Below are positions 55,453-64,000 of a stretch of 64,000 bases of DNA, in pieces (positions within the stretch are counted from its first letter, which is position 1; every line of letters starts with the position of its first letter). The stretch is from Pseudomonadota bacterium (GTDB lineage Bacteria; Myxococcota_A; UBA9160; SZUA-336). The stretch covers positions 1-64,000 of the forward strand of contig QJZC01000027.1 of the NCBI GenBank assembly GCA_003247575.1, in the 5' to 3' direction. A program made the position numbers and the translations under genes. The notes under the pieces were generated by a model that saw nothing but the letters and a program-made list of their open reading frames with translations, did not search any database and was not told where the DNA came from.

Positions 55453-58400
55453 TCAGCTGCTCGCGAGTCCGAACGCGTGCTGAGCTCGTTTGCGGCTCTC
55501 GTCGGACAAGAGCTGGCGAATCAGGGGCAGCAATTCCTGCTTGATGATCGGCTTGGTGGCGTAGCCGTCCGCTCCGGCTGCCAGGGCGCGCTCGCGAGCC
55601 TCGGCCATCGCGTGTGCGCTGAGCGCGATCACTGCGATGTCATGACCGAGGGAGCGAAGCTTACGGATCGCCGCATAGCCGTCGAGGACCGGCATCTGGA
55701 GATCCATCAACACCAGGTCGAAGCTCGATCCGGCGCGCGCTAGGGCTTCGACCTGATCGAGTGCCGACTGCCCATCGTCCGCGAGCGTGATCCGCGCACC
55801 GAGCTTCTCGAGGATCCACGCAATCAGCCGCTGATTGTCCGGTGAGTCGTCGACCAGGAGAATGTGTGCATCCAGGGGGGCGGTCTCTGCCGCTGCTCTC
55901 GGAGGTTTCTGGCAGGGGTTCTCCTGCCAGGCGGCATGCTCCGCAGTCCGGTCACTCGCGAGCGGACGCGGGGTGGTCCCCGCTGTCTGGGGTCTTGGCG
56001 ACCGATGTCGACGCGCGGCGTCGGACGGAGGATCACATGCGGAGAAGGGGACCTGTACGATGAAGACAGACCCGGAACCGAGTGTGCTGCGTACCCGAAT
56101 CCGCCCGCCCATCAACTCACTGAGCCGCTTGCAGATTGCCAGACCCAGGCCGGTGCCTCCGTACCTGGCGGCGACGCTCGGATCTGCTTGGCTGAAGGGT
56201 TCGAACAGGTTCTGTAGCTGATCGGGAGAGATGCCGATTCCGGTGTCGCACACCGAGAACTGCAAGAACTGCTTCGAATCGAGACGCTCCCGTGAGACCT
56301 CGAGTCCGACGCTACCTGTCTCGGTGAACTTGATTGCGTTGCCGAGCAGGTTGATGAGGACCTGCCGGACACGGAGCGCATCACCGAGGCTCCACTCTGG
56401 GAGATCCGGCGCGATCTCGAGCCGCAGGTCGATCTCCTTCTCCTCTGCGCGAATGCGCATGAGCTCGAACACTTCTCGGGCTAGCTCGTTGGGCGAGAGA
56501 GGTTCTCGCTCGATCTCGACCCGGCCCGCCTCGATCTTGGATAGGTCCAGTATGTCGTTGATGATCTCGAGCAGATGCAGCCCGTTGCGTCGCACGGTCT
56601 CTAGCGACTGGACGTGCTGCTGCTCGTCGGGTGTCTTGGGCCAGCGCTCGAGCATGACGTCGGTAAAGCCCAGGATTGCCGTCATGGGTGTCCTGAGCTC
56701 GTGCGAAATGTTTGCGATGAACTCGCTCTTCGAGGCGTTTGCCCGGTTCGCGCGATCGCGGGCGGTCGCAAGCTCTCGATTCGTTCGGGAGAAGGATTCG
56801 ACCGCCTCGGAGGAGGTTCGCTGGTAGAGGGCCCCGAACGCTCCCATGAGTACGATGACGCTCGTCAGGTTCATCGAGCCAATCAGCGCCGTATTGCTCT
56901 TCGGCACGACGTTGGGGAGAGAGACACCGATGTCTGCGAGTTGCTGAAATGCGACCAGCTGAACACAGCAGAGTGCCAGCCAGATGGCTCCCTCGCGCAA
57001 GCCCAGCGTCGCGACGGCGACAATGGGCGGGACCAGCATCCAGGCGACCGCTGGGGATCCTTGCCCCGTGGTCACCGTTGCCAGCAACCCGAACATCACC
57101 CAGAGGTAGCAGAGCAGGACGTGCACGGGCGCGCGGATCGATCCGCCCCGGCGCAGCTGTAGGGGCACCGAGACGAGCAAGGGTGTCACGAGGACGATCA
57201 AGGTGCTCAGCTGGGGCGCGATCCAGGCATCCGCGAGATGCGGTAGGATCAGCGCCCAGGCGGGGATCAGGGGTAGCGGCAGCAGACAGAAGGTCGTGAT
57301 GAAGCGGGCGCGCGCGAGCTCTGCTGGATCGTCGCGCAGCTCGCTCGGGATGAAGAACTCGCGGATCTGGGTCCATCGGCGGACGATGCTCAGATTTCGC
57401 AGCCAGCCGAAGCTCCAGGCTCCAGGTTCTTCTCTCTCGCCAGCGTCTGGATCTGCGTCCATGCCGAGCGTGGATGGCGAGGTGGGGAGCGCCTCGTGTG
57501 AGTTGGCGGTCCGTTCCGAGCTTTCGTCCCGGCATGCGTCAGGGGCGCTGGCCGCAGGCGCCTGCGCGGTGAACCAAGCGGGAGGGGAGGGGGTCTGATC
57601 CAGGTGCAGTAGCGGCTCTGCTGGCATCTCAGCAGGCAGCGCCACCCGGAACGTGCTGCCCGCGCCGAGCTCTGAGTCCACTTGGATGAACCCGTGCATC
57701 AGCTCTGCGAGCCGCTTGCAGATGGCGAGCCCGAGCCCAGTGCCGCCATAGGTGCGAGTCGTGGAGGAGTCGGCTTGCGAGAACGGCCGGAACAGGTGTC
57801 TCAGCTGCTCCTGACTCATTCCGATCCCCTGGTCTTCGACCTCGAACACGACGAAGGGCTTCGAGTTCGGATCTGCGACAAACGCGCGTACGTAGACCTT
57901 TCCTTCGCTCGTGAACTTGATCGCATTGCCGACCAGATTGATGAGGATCTGTTTGATGCGCTTGCGATCGCCGATCATCGCTTCGGGGAGGGTCGTGGAG
58001 AGCTCCGAGTGGAGCTCGATTCCGCCCGCCTCGGCACGAACCTGCATCAGCTCGACGACGTCTGCGACGAGCTGTGTCGGCGAGAACTGGCTCGGCACCA
58101 GATCGAAACGTCCTGCCTCGATCTTGGACAGGTCGAGGATGTCGTTGATGATCTCGAGCAGATGGGTCCCGCTGCGCCGTACCGTGTCGAGCTCTGCGCG
58201 GGCAGCCGGGTCTGCTGCGGCAAACGGAGAGCGCTCGTGCACCAGGTCGGTGAAGCCCAGAATCGCAGTCATCGGGGAGCGGATCTCGTGCGACACGTTG
58301 GCGAGTAGGGCGCTCTTCGAGCGGTTGGCGGCATCCGCGAGATCTCGCGCGGCCGAGAGCTCGATGTTGGCTTCGCGTAGGTCGTTCAGGGCGCGCTGTT

Positions 58401-59028
58401 TGTTGCGCTCGAACAGGGCGACCTCGCAGTAGAGCAGCACGGCGATGGCGGAGAGGTTGGGCAGCCAGCGAACCGGTGCGAAGGATGCGTCGAGGTGTCC
58501 GTGGTACCCGAGGCCTGTCCTGTCGATCAGGAAGAAGCCGAGGATCAGGGCAGCGGCGCCAGCGATCGTGACCAGTCCGGTGCGACGGCCGACGGCGAGC
58601 ATCGAGCCCGTCGTGACCACCAGCAGCCACTGTAGGGTGGGGCTGTGGATGCCACCTCGCAGATAGCAGATGGTCGCAATCAAGCAGAATGCGCTCACCA
58701 GGAACCAGCCGAACACCTTCGACATGGAGGCCCCGCGCGCCAGGGCGTAGGCACTTCCGATCGAGATCGGGACGAACAGCGACGTGAGGGTGAGCAGCCA
58801 AACGCGGCCGCCCTGTGACACGCCGACCTCTGCCGGCTCGGTCAGGAACGCGTGCACGCTCAGAAGCAGCGCTGCCGGCGCCGGAGCCAGGATCGCCCAG
58901 CGGGCGAGCCGACGCCGCTGCTCGTGGTCCGGTGGGTCGTCGATGGCTGGCTCGAAGGCGTGACCACACAGCGTGTTGGCTGGATGCTCTCCGGCCGTGG
59001 TTCTATCCGCCTGGGTATGAACTGCCAT
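55453..59028 (-). CDS. Hybrid sensor with two complete histidine-kinase modules and a receiver
   Basis: 1191 residues. Module 1 has six or so membrane helices (about 42-205), HisKA with His247 (ANVSHEIRSPM) and a GHKL ATPase (about 355-465). After a linker rich in Ser/Pro/Glu, module 2 repeats the plan: membrane helices (about 575-735), HisKA with His776 (ANISHELRTPM) and ATPase to about 995. A C-terminal receiver has Asp1109 (LVLMDLQMPVLDG). Both kinases keep HisKA, N and G boxes. The halves look duplicated. It may be a heterodimer-like or double-input sensor phosphorylating its own receiver. No partner Hpt or DNA-binding regulator is adjacent. ATG 59028 has a GGGAG only 2 nt upstream, so the start is less certain. 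Confidence 0.88.
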   Translation of the reverse strand: MAVHTQADRTTAGEHPANTLCGHAFEPAIDDPPDHEQRRRLARWAILAPAPAALLLSVHAFLTEPAEVGVSQGGRVWLLTLTSLFVPISIGSAYALARGASMSKVFGWFLVSAFCLIATICYLRGGIHSPTLQWLLVVTTGSMLAVGRRTGLVTIAGAAALILGFFLIDRTGLGYHGHLDASFAPVRWLPNLSAIAVLLYCEVALFERNKQRALNDLREANIELSAARDLADAANRSKSALLANVSHEIRSPMTAILGFTDLVHERSPFAAADPAARAELDTVRRSGTHLLEIINDILDLSKIEAGRFDLVPSQFSPTQLVADVVELMQVRAEAGGIELHSELSTTLPEAMIGDRKRIKQILINLVGNAIKFTSEGKVYVRAFVADPNSKPFVVFEVEDQGIGMSQEQLRHLFRPFSQADSSTTRTYGGTGLGLAICKRLAELMHGFIQVDSELGAGSTFRVALPAEMPAEPLLHLDQTPSPPAWFTAQAPAASAPDACRDESSERTANSHEALPTSPSTLGMDADPDAGEREEPGAWSFGWLRNLSIVRRWTQIREFFIPSELRDDPAELARARFITTFCLLPLPLIPAWALILPHLADAWIAPQLSTLIVLVTPLLVSVPLQLRRGGSIRAPVHVLLCYLWVMFGLLATVTTGQGSPAVAWMLVPPIVAVATLGLREGAIWLALCCVQLVAFQQLADIGVSLPNVVPKSNTALIGSMNLTSVIVLMGAFGALYQRTSSEAVESFSRTNRELATARDRANRANASKSEFIANISHELRTPMTAILGFTDVMLERWPKTPDEQQHVQSLETVRRNGLHLLEIINDILDLSKIEAGRVEIEREPLSPNELAREVFELMRIRAEEKEIDLRLEIAPDLPEWSLGDALRVRQVLINLLGNAIKFTETGSVGLEVSRERLDSKQFLQFSVCDTGIGISPDQLQNLFEPFSQADPSVAARYGGTGLGLAICKRLSELMGGRIRVRSTLGSGSVFIVQVPFSACDPPSDAARRHRSPRPQTAGTTPRPLASDRTAEHAAWQENPCQKPPRAAAETAPLDAHILLVDDSPDNQRLIAWILEKLGARITLADDGQSALDQVEALARAGSSFDLVLMDLQMPVLDGYAAIRKLRSLGHDIAVIALSAHAMAEARERALAAGADGYATKPIIKQELLPLIRQLLSDESRKRAQHAFGLASS

Positions 59029-59499
59029 GTCTCCCGCCGTGTGGTCGTAAGGTCCCGACCCGCTAGCTTGCCGTGGGTGAACCCCGACGCACTGGTCGCG
59101 GATCCCGAGCGTGGCCGGGGACACGCAACTTCTATCGTCCGCTCCCTGGCGAATCTTTCGTCGTAGCTTTACTTCCGTGCAGCCCTGACGCGCAGATGCG
59201 GTCCGGACGCTCTGGTCCTGCGCACGAGGATCCCGCTCACTGCCGGAATGAGGTGGCGCTCCGTGTAGCTGCCGCCTGATCGCGTGCGGGCTTGACGGGG
59301 GCGGGGCAATCGTTCAGCCTGCGTGCGGTCTGCGCGGCGAGCTGCGTCGATCGGCTTCCGGCCGGGAGCCCGCGAATCTGGAGTCCGCACCTTCGGTCCG
59401 CACCTTCGGTCCGCACCTTCGGAGTCGCGTGGTTGGCGCAGGCGCCGACTGCGGATATCAACACGCATGCATGCGCGAGCATGCGCTAAGGAGGACTTC
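59029..59499. other. Intergenic region between the double kinase and superoxide dismutase
   Basis: About 470 bp with no supported gene. It contains a tandem repeat (59383-59421) and a cluster of three GCATGC palindromes between 59464 and 59486 just before the sod ribosome site. Promoters for the divergent genes should lie here but were not identified with confidence. Confidence 0.4.
59383..59421. repeat. 13-bp tandem repeat, three perfect copies
   Basis: GTCCGCACCTTCG occurs back to back at 59383-59395, 59396-59408 and 59409-59421, about 80 bp upstream of the superoxide dismutase start. Confidence 0.9.
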
Positions 59500-60090
59500 G
59501 TGGACTTCACCCTTCCCCCGCTCCCCTACTCCAAGGAGGCACTCGAGCCGCACATGGGGCGAGAGACCCTGGAGTTTCACTACGAGAAGCATCACCGCGG
59601 CTATCTGACCAAGCTCGAAGCCGCAATCGGCTCGACGCCAGAGGCCAAGAACAGTCTGGAGGAGATCATCCGCAGCTCGAAGGGCGGGATCTTCAACAAC
59701 GCCGCCCAGGTTTGGAATCACACGTTCTTCTGGGAATCCATGGAGCCGAGCGGCGGTGGTCAGCCGAGTGGCCAGATCGCTCAGGCGATCACGGACGCTT
59801 TCGGGTCAGTGGATGGCTTCGTGAAAACCTTCATCGACACCGGTGCGGCTCAGTTCGGCTCCGGCTATGTGTGGCTCGTGTCCGCCAACGGAGAGCTGCG
59901 CTGCAAGTCGACCGCGAATGCGGAGTGTCCGCTCACGGATGGAGAGAGCCCACTGCTCACCTGTGACGTGTGGGAGCACGCGTACTATCTCGACCATCGA
60001 AATGATCGCGTGAAGTTCTTGCAAACGTTCATGGCGAATTTGGTCAACTGGGATCGCGTCGAGCAGCGGCTGCTGGACTCGAAGAAGTAG
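59500..60090 (+). CDS. sodB: Superoxide dismutase, Fe/Mn family (probably Fe)
   Basis: 196 residues. The N-terminal hairpin LPPLPYSKEALEPHMGRETLEFHYEKHHRGY carries the first metal His and QVWNHTFFW the second. The family signature DVWEHAYY near the C-terminus gives the Asp and last His. The GG-QPSG and AQFGSGYVWLV segments are typical of the Fe-type. It converts superoxide to oxygen and peroxide in the cytoplasm, as no signal peptide is visible. GTG 59500 is preceded by AAGGAGG with 5-nt spacing, so upstream open frame is excluded. Confidence 0.96.
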   Translation: MDFTLPPLPYSKEALEPHMGRETLEFHYEKHHRGYLTKLEAAIGSTPEAKNSLEEIIRSSKGGIFNNAAQVWNHTFFWESMEPSGGGQPSGQIAQAITDAFGSVDGFVKTFIDTGAAQFGSGYVWLVSANGELRCKSTANAECPLTDGESPLLTCDVWEHAYYLDHRNDRVKFLQTFMANLVNWDRVEQRLLDSKK

Positions 60091-60116
60091 CCCCTACGCG
60101 AGTGTGCCCATCCTCG

Positions 60117-60162
60117 AGGGCCCCGGAGCATCGGCGCGCGGCGCTCATTGCTTCGGGGCCCT
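60117..60162 (+). terminator. Hairpin terminator after sodB
   Basis: A 14-bp stem with one G-U pair (60117-60130 with 60149-60162) encloses an 18-nt loop and is followed by TCTCGCTT. It lies 27 bp past the sodB stop. Confidence 0.6.
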
Positions 60163-60170
60163 TCTCGCTT

Positions 60171-60619
60171 CACGCGCATCGCTCGACCTTCTGCCTCGCG
60201 CGTACGGGGCGATCCGAAATCCGTTGTCACTCGAACGGCACTTCCGCCAGGTCGAAATCTTCGTGTGGTACGTTCGTTCCGCAGTGACGCGCTGGTTGCC
60301 AGGAGTCACAGTGTCGAGTACCGTGCTGAATTCCCTGTCGGTGACTTGCTCAGTGGGTGTCTCGTCTGTTGGTATCGTGTCTTGGGTCCCGCAGTCTCGG
60401 GTCTCGGGGAACCGGTTCTGGATCGGACTCCAGACCGGATTCTGCACCCGAGGGGACCGATAGCGCGGTATTCTCGTCGGTGTGAACGGATCCATCGGGA
60501 CCCGGTCGGCGAGGGGCCCGGGGCTCGAACCGAGCTCGCCGGTCGCCCGAGCTGTCGGTCGTTCCAGAGCTGTCAGTCGTTCCAGGCAGGGGCTCAAACG
60601 ACTCGCTTCGGAGCAACCC
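60171..60619. other. Intergenic region before the efflux adaptor
   Basis: No independent gene supported. The adaptor frame opens at GTG 60482, where a TATTCT (60469-60474) lies 7 nt upstream and could make a leaderless transcript. But residues before 60620 are Arg/Ser-rich and repetitive. The segment also holds repeated GTCTCGG blocks near 60390. Confidence 0.4.
60549..60584. repeat. 18-bp tandem duplication
   Basis: Copies 60549-60566 and 60567-60584 differ at one base. If the adaptor starts at 60482 they would encode a repeated RAV-RS hexapeptide. Confidence 0.75.
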
Positions 60620-61888
60620 GTGGATGTCGTGCGTGAGAAGCCGCGTTTCTTCCGATCGACCCTGCCGGCGATCCCGCTGAGGATTGCATTTGTTCTAGCT
60701 GGCCTCGTGGGTGTGATCTCCTCCATTTGGTTCCTGGCTCGACTGGGGGCTGCGCCACCGCGGGTGCAGCGGGCGTCGATCTGGATCGAGGCGGCACAGC
60801 GCGGAACCTTTCTGCGAGAGGTGAGCGGCCCTGGAACTCTCGTTCCCGAAGAGATTCGCTGGGTCGTGGCCCGCGAGACTGCGCGTGTCGAGGTGGTGCA
60901 CGTCGAACCGGGCGAGGCGGTCTCCGTCGACACGGTGTTGCTCGAGCTGAGCAATCCGGACCTGGAGCTTCGGTCGCTCGAAGCGGAGAAAGAGCTCAAG
61001 AGTGCCGAAGCGGAGCTCGTCGACCTGGGTGCCGCTCTCGAGATGGATACGCTTGCGCAGGGAGCGGTCATCGGTCAGCTCGAGACGGAGCAGCGCGAGG
61101 CCGAGAGGCAGGCGGCCGCCGCCACCGAACTCGCCAAGAAGGATCTGATCGCCGAGCTGGAGCTACGCCGGCGGCGGGAGCATGCGACTGAGTTGAAGGA
61201 AAGACTCCGGCTCGAGCGAGAGCGCAAGCGCGTGATGCTCCAGTCGCGAGAAGCACGGCTGGATGCAACTCGTGAGAAGGTCGCTCAGCTCCGCACCTTC
61301 GCGGAGTACCGGCAGAGGCAGGTCGAAGAGCTGCGGGTCGCTGCTGGTCTGGGCGGGGTGCTGCAGGAGCTCAGTCTCGAGGTCGGACAGCAGGTTTCTC
61401 CCGGGACCCTGCTTGCCAAGGTCTCACAGCCCGACAAGCTCAAGGCAGAGCTGCGACTTCCCGAGATTCAGGCGCGCGAGGTTCGGGTCGGGCTCTCGGC
61501 GAGTGTGGATACGCGCAATGGTGTCGTATCGGGTGAGGTCGTGCGCGTCGATCCCGCGGTTCGCGAAGGGACGGTGACCGTCGAAGTCCGCATCGACGAG
61601 GCACTTCCGGAAGGGGCGCGGTCCGATCAAGCAGTCGACGGCCGCGTCCAGCTGGAGCGGCTCGACAAGGTGCTGACTCTCGCGAGGCCGGCGCAGAGTC
61701 GTCCGGACAGTGCGCTTCAGCTCTTCGTGCTCGATGCGGATGGAGACTATGCCGAACGTCGCACGGTTCGGCTGGGCGGCACGTCCGTCACCGAGGTGCA
61801 GATCGTCGAGGGGTTGCGCGAGGGAGAGCGGGTGATCCTCTCGGACATGTCTGACTGGGACAGCGTCGAACGAATCGAGCTCGAGTAA
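60620..61888 (+). CDS. HlyD/MacA-like periplasmic adaptor of an ABC efflux system
   Basis: About 422 residues. One N-terminal membrane segment (IPLRIAFVLAGLVGVISSIWFL) is followed by a lipoyl half (VVHVEPGEAVSVDTVLLEL), a long coiled-coil hairpin (about 115-240), the second lipoyl half (GLGGVLQELSLEVGQQVSPGTLLAKV) and barrel domains ending VQIVEGLREGERVILSD. It bridges the MacB-like pump and an outer-membrane channel. VDVVREKPR at GTG 60620 is the usual start pattern of this group (a charged MD-I/V-RE segment), so the 46 extra residues back to GTG 60482 are left out, with uncertainty. Confidence 0.85.
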   Translation: MDVVREKPRFFRSTLPAIPLRIAFVLAGLVGVISSIWFLARLGAAPPRVQRASIWIEAAQRGTFLREVSGPGTLVPEEIRWVVARETARVEVVHVEPGEAVSVDTVLLELSNPDLELRSLEAEKELKSAEAELVDLGAALEMDTLAQGAVIGQLETEQREAERQAAAATELAKKDLIAELELRRRREHATELKERLRLERERKRVMLQSREARLDATREKVAQLRTFAEYRQRQVEELRVAAGLGGVLQELSLEVGQQVSPGTLLAKVSQPDKLKAELRLPEIQAREVRVGLSASVDTRNGVVSGEVVRVDPAVREGTVTVEVRIDEALPEGARSDQAVDGRVQLERLDKVLTLARPAQSRPDSALQLFVLDADGDYAERRTVRLGGTSVTEVQIVEGLREGERVILSDMSDWDSVERIELE

Positions 61889-61928
61889 GCGGATCCGTAG
61901 AGATCGGGAAGCTTCGGGGAGATTGAGG

Positions 61929-62654
61929 ATGTCAGATCAGGCTTTGGTTCGATTGGAGAAGGTGAGCAAGGTCTTCGAGACCGAGCTCGTACAGACCTAC
62001 GCTCTGTCTGAAGTGGACCTCGCGATCTACAAGGGCGAGTTCGTCTCGATCGCTGGTCCTTCGGGTTGTGGGAAGACCACCTTGTTGTCGATCCTGGGGT
62101 TGCTGGATTCGCCGAGCAGCGGCCGCTATTTGCTCGAGGGAAACTCCGTGCACGAGTTCGGTTCCACCGCGCGTGCGCGACTGCGCCGCTCCACGATCGG
62201 ATTCATCTTCCAGAGCTTCAATCTGATCGGCGAACTCAGTGTGAGCGAGAACGTGGAGCTTCCGTTGACCTATCAAGGAATGGGAGCGAGTGAGCGGAAG
62301 AAGAGGGTTGGCGCAGCTCTCGAACGTGTAGGCATGTCGCACCGAGCCTCGCATCGACCGAGCCAGCTGTCGGGTGGCCAGCAACAGCGGGTCGCGGTTG
62401 CGCGGGCGGTCGTCGGAGACCCAGCGCTTCTGCTCGCAGACGAGCCGACCGGGAACCTCGACTCGGAGAACGGTGCCCAAGTGATGGAGCTCTTGGGGGA
62501 GCTGCACCAGTCTGGCGCCACCTTGTGCATGGTGACGCACGATCCCCGCTATGCGCGCCTCGCTCAACGATCGGTAGACCTTCTGGACGGACAACTCGCG
62601 TCGTCCGCTGAGGTCGCTGCGGTACCGAGTGCGGCGAGCGGGGCTGCCCCGTGA
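61929..62654 (+). CDS. ABC transporter ATP-binding protein, MacB/LolD type
   Basis: 241 residues. Walker A GPSGCGKT (43-50), [11 protein letters not shown] at the Q-loop, signature LSGGQQQR, and Walker [13 protein letters not shown], the last typical of MacB/LolD/FtsE-type exporters. It should energise the adjacent permease. ATG 61929 follows GGGGAG. TTG 61923 is possible. The TGA overlaps the permease GTG (62651-62654). Confidence 0.93.
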   Translation: MSDQALVRLEKVSKVFETELVQTYALSEVDLAIYKGEFVSIAGPSGCGKTTLLSILGLLDSPSSGRYLLEGNSVHEFGSTARARLRRSTIGFIFQSFNLIGELSVSENVELPLTYQGMGASERKKRVGAALERVGMSHRASHRPSQLSGGQQQRVAVARAVVGDPALLLADEPTGNLDSENGAQVMELLGELHQSGATLCMVTHDPRYARLAQRSVDLLDGQLASSAEVAAVPSAASGAAP

Positions 62655-64000
62655 GTCCCTTCGTGCTGTCGATCCGCTGGGCACTTCGGTCCTGGACGCG
62701 TGCGCCTTTCCTGGCCGCGACCGCGATCCTCACCCTGGCGCTCGGAGTCGGGGTCTCGACTGCAGTCTACAGCGTGGTCAGCGGTGCACTCCTGAACGTA
62801 GTGCCCTGGTCGGATCCAGACCGGCTCGTGGTGCTCGAAGCGCGCCGCCTCGAGGAGAGCACTCAGGGGCAGGGCGCGGCTCCTGGTATGTTCCTGGATT
62901 GGAGGGAGCAGGCGCGGGCCTTCGAGGGGCTGGCGGCCCTCCAGTACTGGCGCTTCAACCTGACCGATGGAGATGACGGGGGCGTCGCGGTCGAGGGGCG
63001 ACTCGTCTCGGCCGACTCGTTCGACCTGTTCGAGATCAAGCCGGCTATGGGGCGAGGGCTCGTGCCCGCCGATGGAGAGCCCGGAGCTCCGCGCGTCGCG
63101 GTCCTGAGTCACGGCCTCTGGCGGCGCCGATATGGTGAGGACTCCTCGGTCGTAGGGCGGCAGATCCAGATCGACGGAGAGCCGACCACGATCGTCGGTA
63201 TCCTCGGAGAGGAGCAGTTCTTTCTGGCGCCGCCGGACCAGCTGGTCATGCCGCTGCGCATCGATCCTGCCGCTGCCTCTCGAACGGATCGCTCTCTGTT
63301 CGTCATGGGGTTGCTGCGTACTGGCGCCACCTTGGATCAGGCGCAGCGAGACATGGAGCTGGTGATCGAGAGACTCGCTACGGAGTACCCAGCCAGCGAT
63401 GCCGGCTGGAGCGTTCGCGTGCGCTGGCTATCCGATGTCTTTGCCGGCGGGGATCGGGCGACCGCTTCCATGCTTCTGTTGCTCGCCGCCGTGATCTTCG
63501 TGCTGCTGATCGTGTGTGCGAACGTCGCGAACCTGCTTCTCGCCCGAAGTGCCGCGCGCATCAAGGAGATGGCTACACGTGCCGCGGTCGGTGGCTCGCG
63601 AGGTCAACTCGCACGCCAGCTGTTGCTCGAGAATGCGTTGCTTGCGCTGTTGGCCTTTCCACTGGCTCTCCTGGTTGCGCGCGGTGTGCGCGACTTCTTC
63701 TTGACACAGGTTCCGCCCTATATGGGATGGATGGCCATGGTCATGCGCTTCGACCTTCCGGTGATCGGTTTTGCGATCGTAGCGACCCTGGCAACGGTGC
63801 TCCTCGTGGGGGTCGTGCCCGCTTGGCAGGCGTCGCGGGTCGACCTGCAGAGTGCGCTCAAGGAGGGAGGCGGGCGAGGTGCGAGTGCGGGGCGTCCGTG
63901 GGTGCGGCAACTGCTTGCGGTTGCCCAGCTGGGCCTGGCGATCAGTCTGCTGTCGACCTCACTTTTGATGGTCGAGAGCATGCGGCGCGTGCAAACCCGC
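62651..64000 (+). CDS. MacB/ADOP-like ABC permease, truncated by the window end
   Basis: At least 450 residues are visible, starting at a GTG overlapping the ATPase gene (GTGA). TM1 (FLAATAILTLALGVGVSTAVYSVV) is followed by a MacB_PCD periplasmic domain (about 45-235) containing the LVVLEARR and MGRGLVPADGEPGAPRVAVLSHGLWRRRYG blocks. Then come FtsX-like helices (AANVANLLLARSAARIKEMATRAAVGGSR-type segment) and a second-half start (RPWVRQLLAVAQLGLAISLL). The repeat of the amino-terminal plan after about residue 415 is the mark of duplicated ADOP permeases. The substrate is unknown and the 3' end lies outside. Confidence 0.88.
   Translation, partial: MSPFVLSIRWALRSWTRAPFLAATAILTLALGVGVSTAVYSVVSGALLNVVPWSDPDRLVVLEARRLEESTQGQGAAPGMFLDWREQARAFEGLAALQYWRFNLTDGDDGGVAVEGRLVSADSFDLFEIKPAMGRGLVPADGEPGAPRVAVLSHGLWRRRYGEDSSVVGRQIQIDGEPTTIVGILGEEQFFLAPPDQLVMPLRIDPAAASRTDRSLFVMGLLRTGATLDQAQRDMELVIERLATEYPASDAGWSVRVRWLSDVFAGGDRATASMLLLLAAVIFVLLIVCANVANLLLARSAARIKEMATRAAVGGSRGQLARQLLLENALLALLAFPLALLVARGVRDFFLTQVPPYMGWMAMVMRFDLPVIGFAIVATLATVLLVGVVPAWQASRVDLQSALKEGGGRGASAGRPWVRQLLAVAQLGLAISLLSTSLLMVESMRRVQTR

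Noticed and set aside
59383-59421. CRISPR-like array
   Set aside because: Units are 13 bp and directly adjacent with no spacers and no cas genes nearby.

Overview
The window is high-GC DNA with dense, mostly non-overlapping genes, and no tRNA, rRNA, CRISPR array, insertion sequence or phage gene was found. Its gene mix points to a Gram-negative delta-proteobacterial or Myxococcota-like organism. It has outer-membrane porin and lipoprotein signals, a mitochondrial/spd-type EF-G, a membrane Ser/Thr kinase, very large TPR proteins, an alternative chemosensory operon with PilZ and DUF4388 domains, and a duplicated-type (ADOP-like) ABC permease. The taxonomic guess is an inference from gene families. 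Many starts are GTG or TTG and were set from Shine-Dalgarno position and 4-bp ATGA/GTGA overlaps.

Layout. 1-9.4 kb is a phosphate-themed block: the tail of a sensor kinase (possibly PhoR), a porin behind a Pho-box-like triple repeat, a glycosyltransferase, aspS on the minus strand, an ArsR-family regulator, then pstS-pstC-pstA-pstB. 9.4-18.4 kb (minus) holds a 2672-residue TPR protein and a PlsC-type acyltransferase. 18.8-26.4 kb (plus) holds a winged-helix/AAA/TPR regulator, an FKBP lipoprotein, an ExeA-like AAA protein with a suspicious in-frame TGA, a PGPGW membrane protein and a cupin-8 protein.

26.4-34.4 kb (minus) is a chemosensory operon in the order response regulator, coiled-coil GAF protein, CheA, CheW, CheR, CheB, MCP, PilZ-DUF4388 protein. 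A stand-alone H-NOX heme sensor is transcribed divergently from its head (34.66-35.18 kb). This suggests a nitric-oxide (or other gas) input, a phosphorelay, and a c-di-GMP-responsive output clustered together. 35.2-43.3 kb carries purU, fusA and a kinase whose catalytic domain is at the C-terminus behind a signal peptide, a TPR ectodomain and one membrane segment.

43.4-50.5 kb (plus) holds an Ala-rich protein with a basic tail, a TetR regulator with an operator overlapping its promoter, an RND adaptor and pump, and an ankyrin-SH3 secreted protein. 50.6-59.0 kb (minus) holds an RlmI-like methyltransferase. It also holds a two-gene unit: a hybrid kinase with two complete histidine-kinase modules, followed by an RND/MMPL exporter fused to a SAM-dependent methyltransferase. 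59.5-64 kb (plus) holds an Fe/Mn superoxide dismutase and a MacA/MacB-like efflux operon cut by the window edge.

The most unusual items are the H-NOX/chemosensory/PilZ cluster, the RND-methyltransferase fusion with its double kinase, and the inverted-architecture Ser/Thr kinase.
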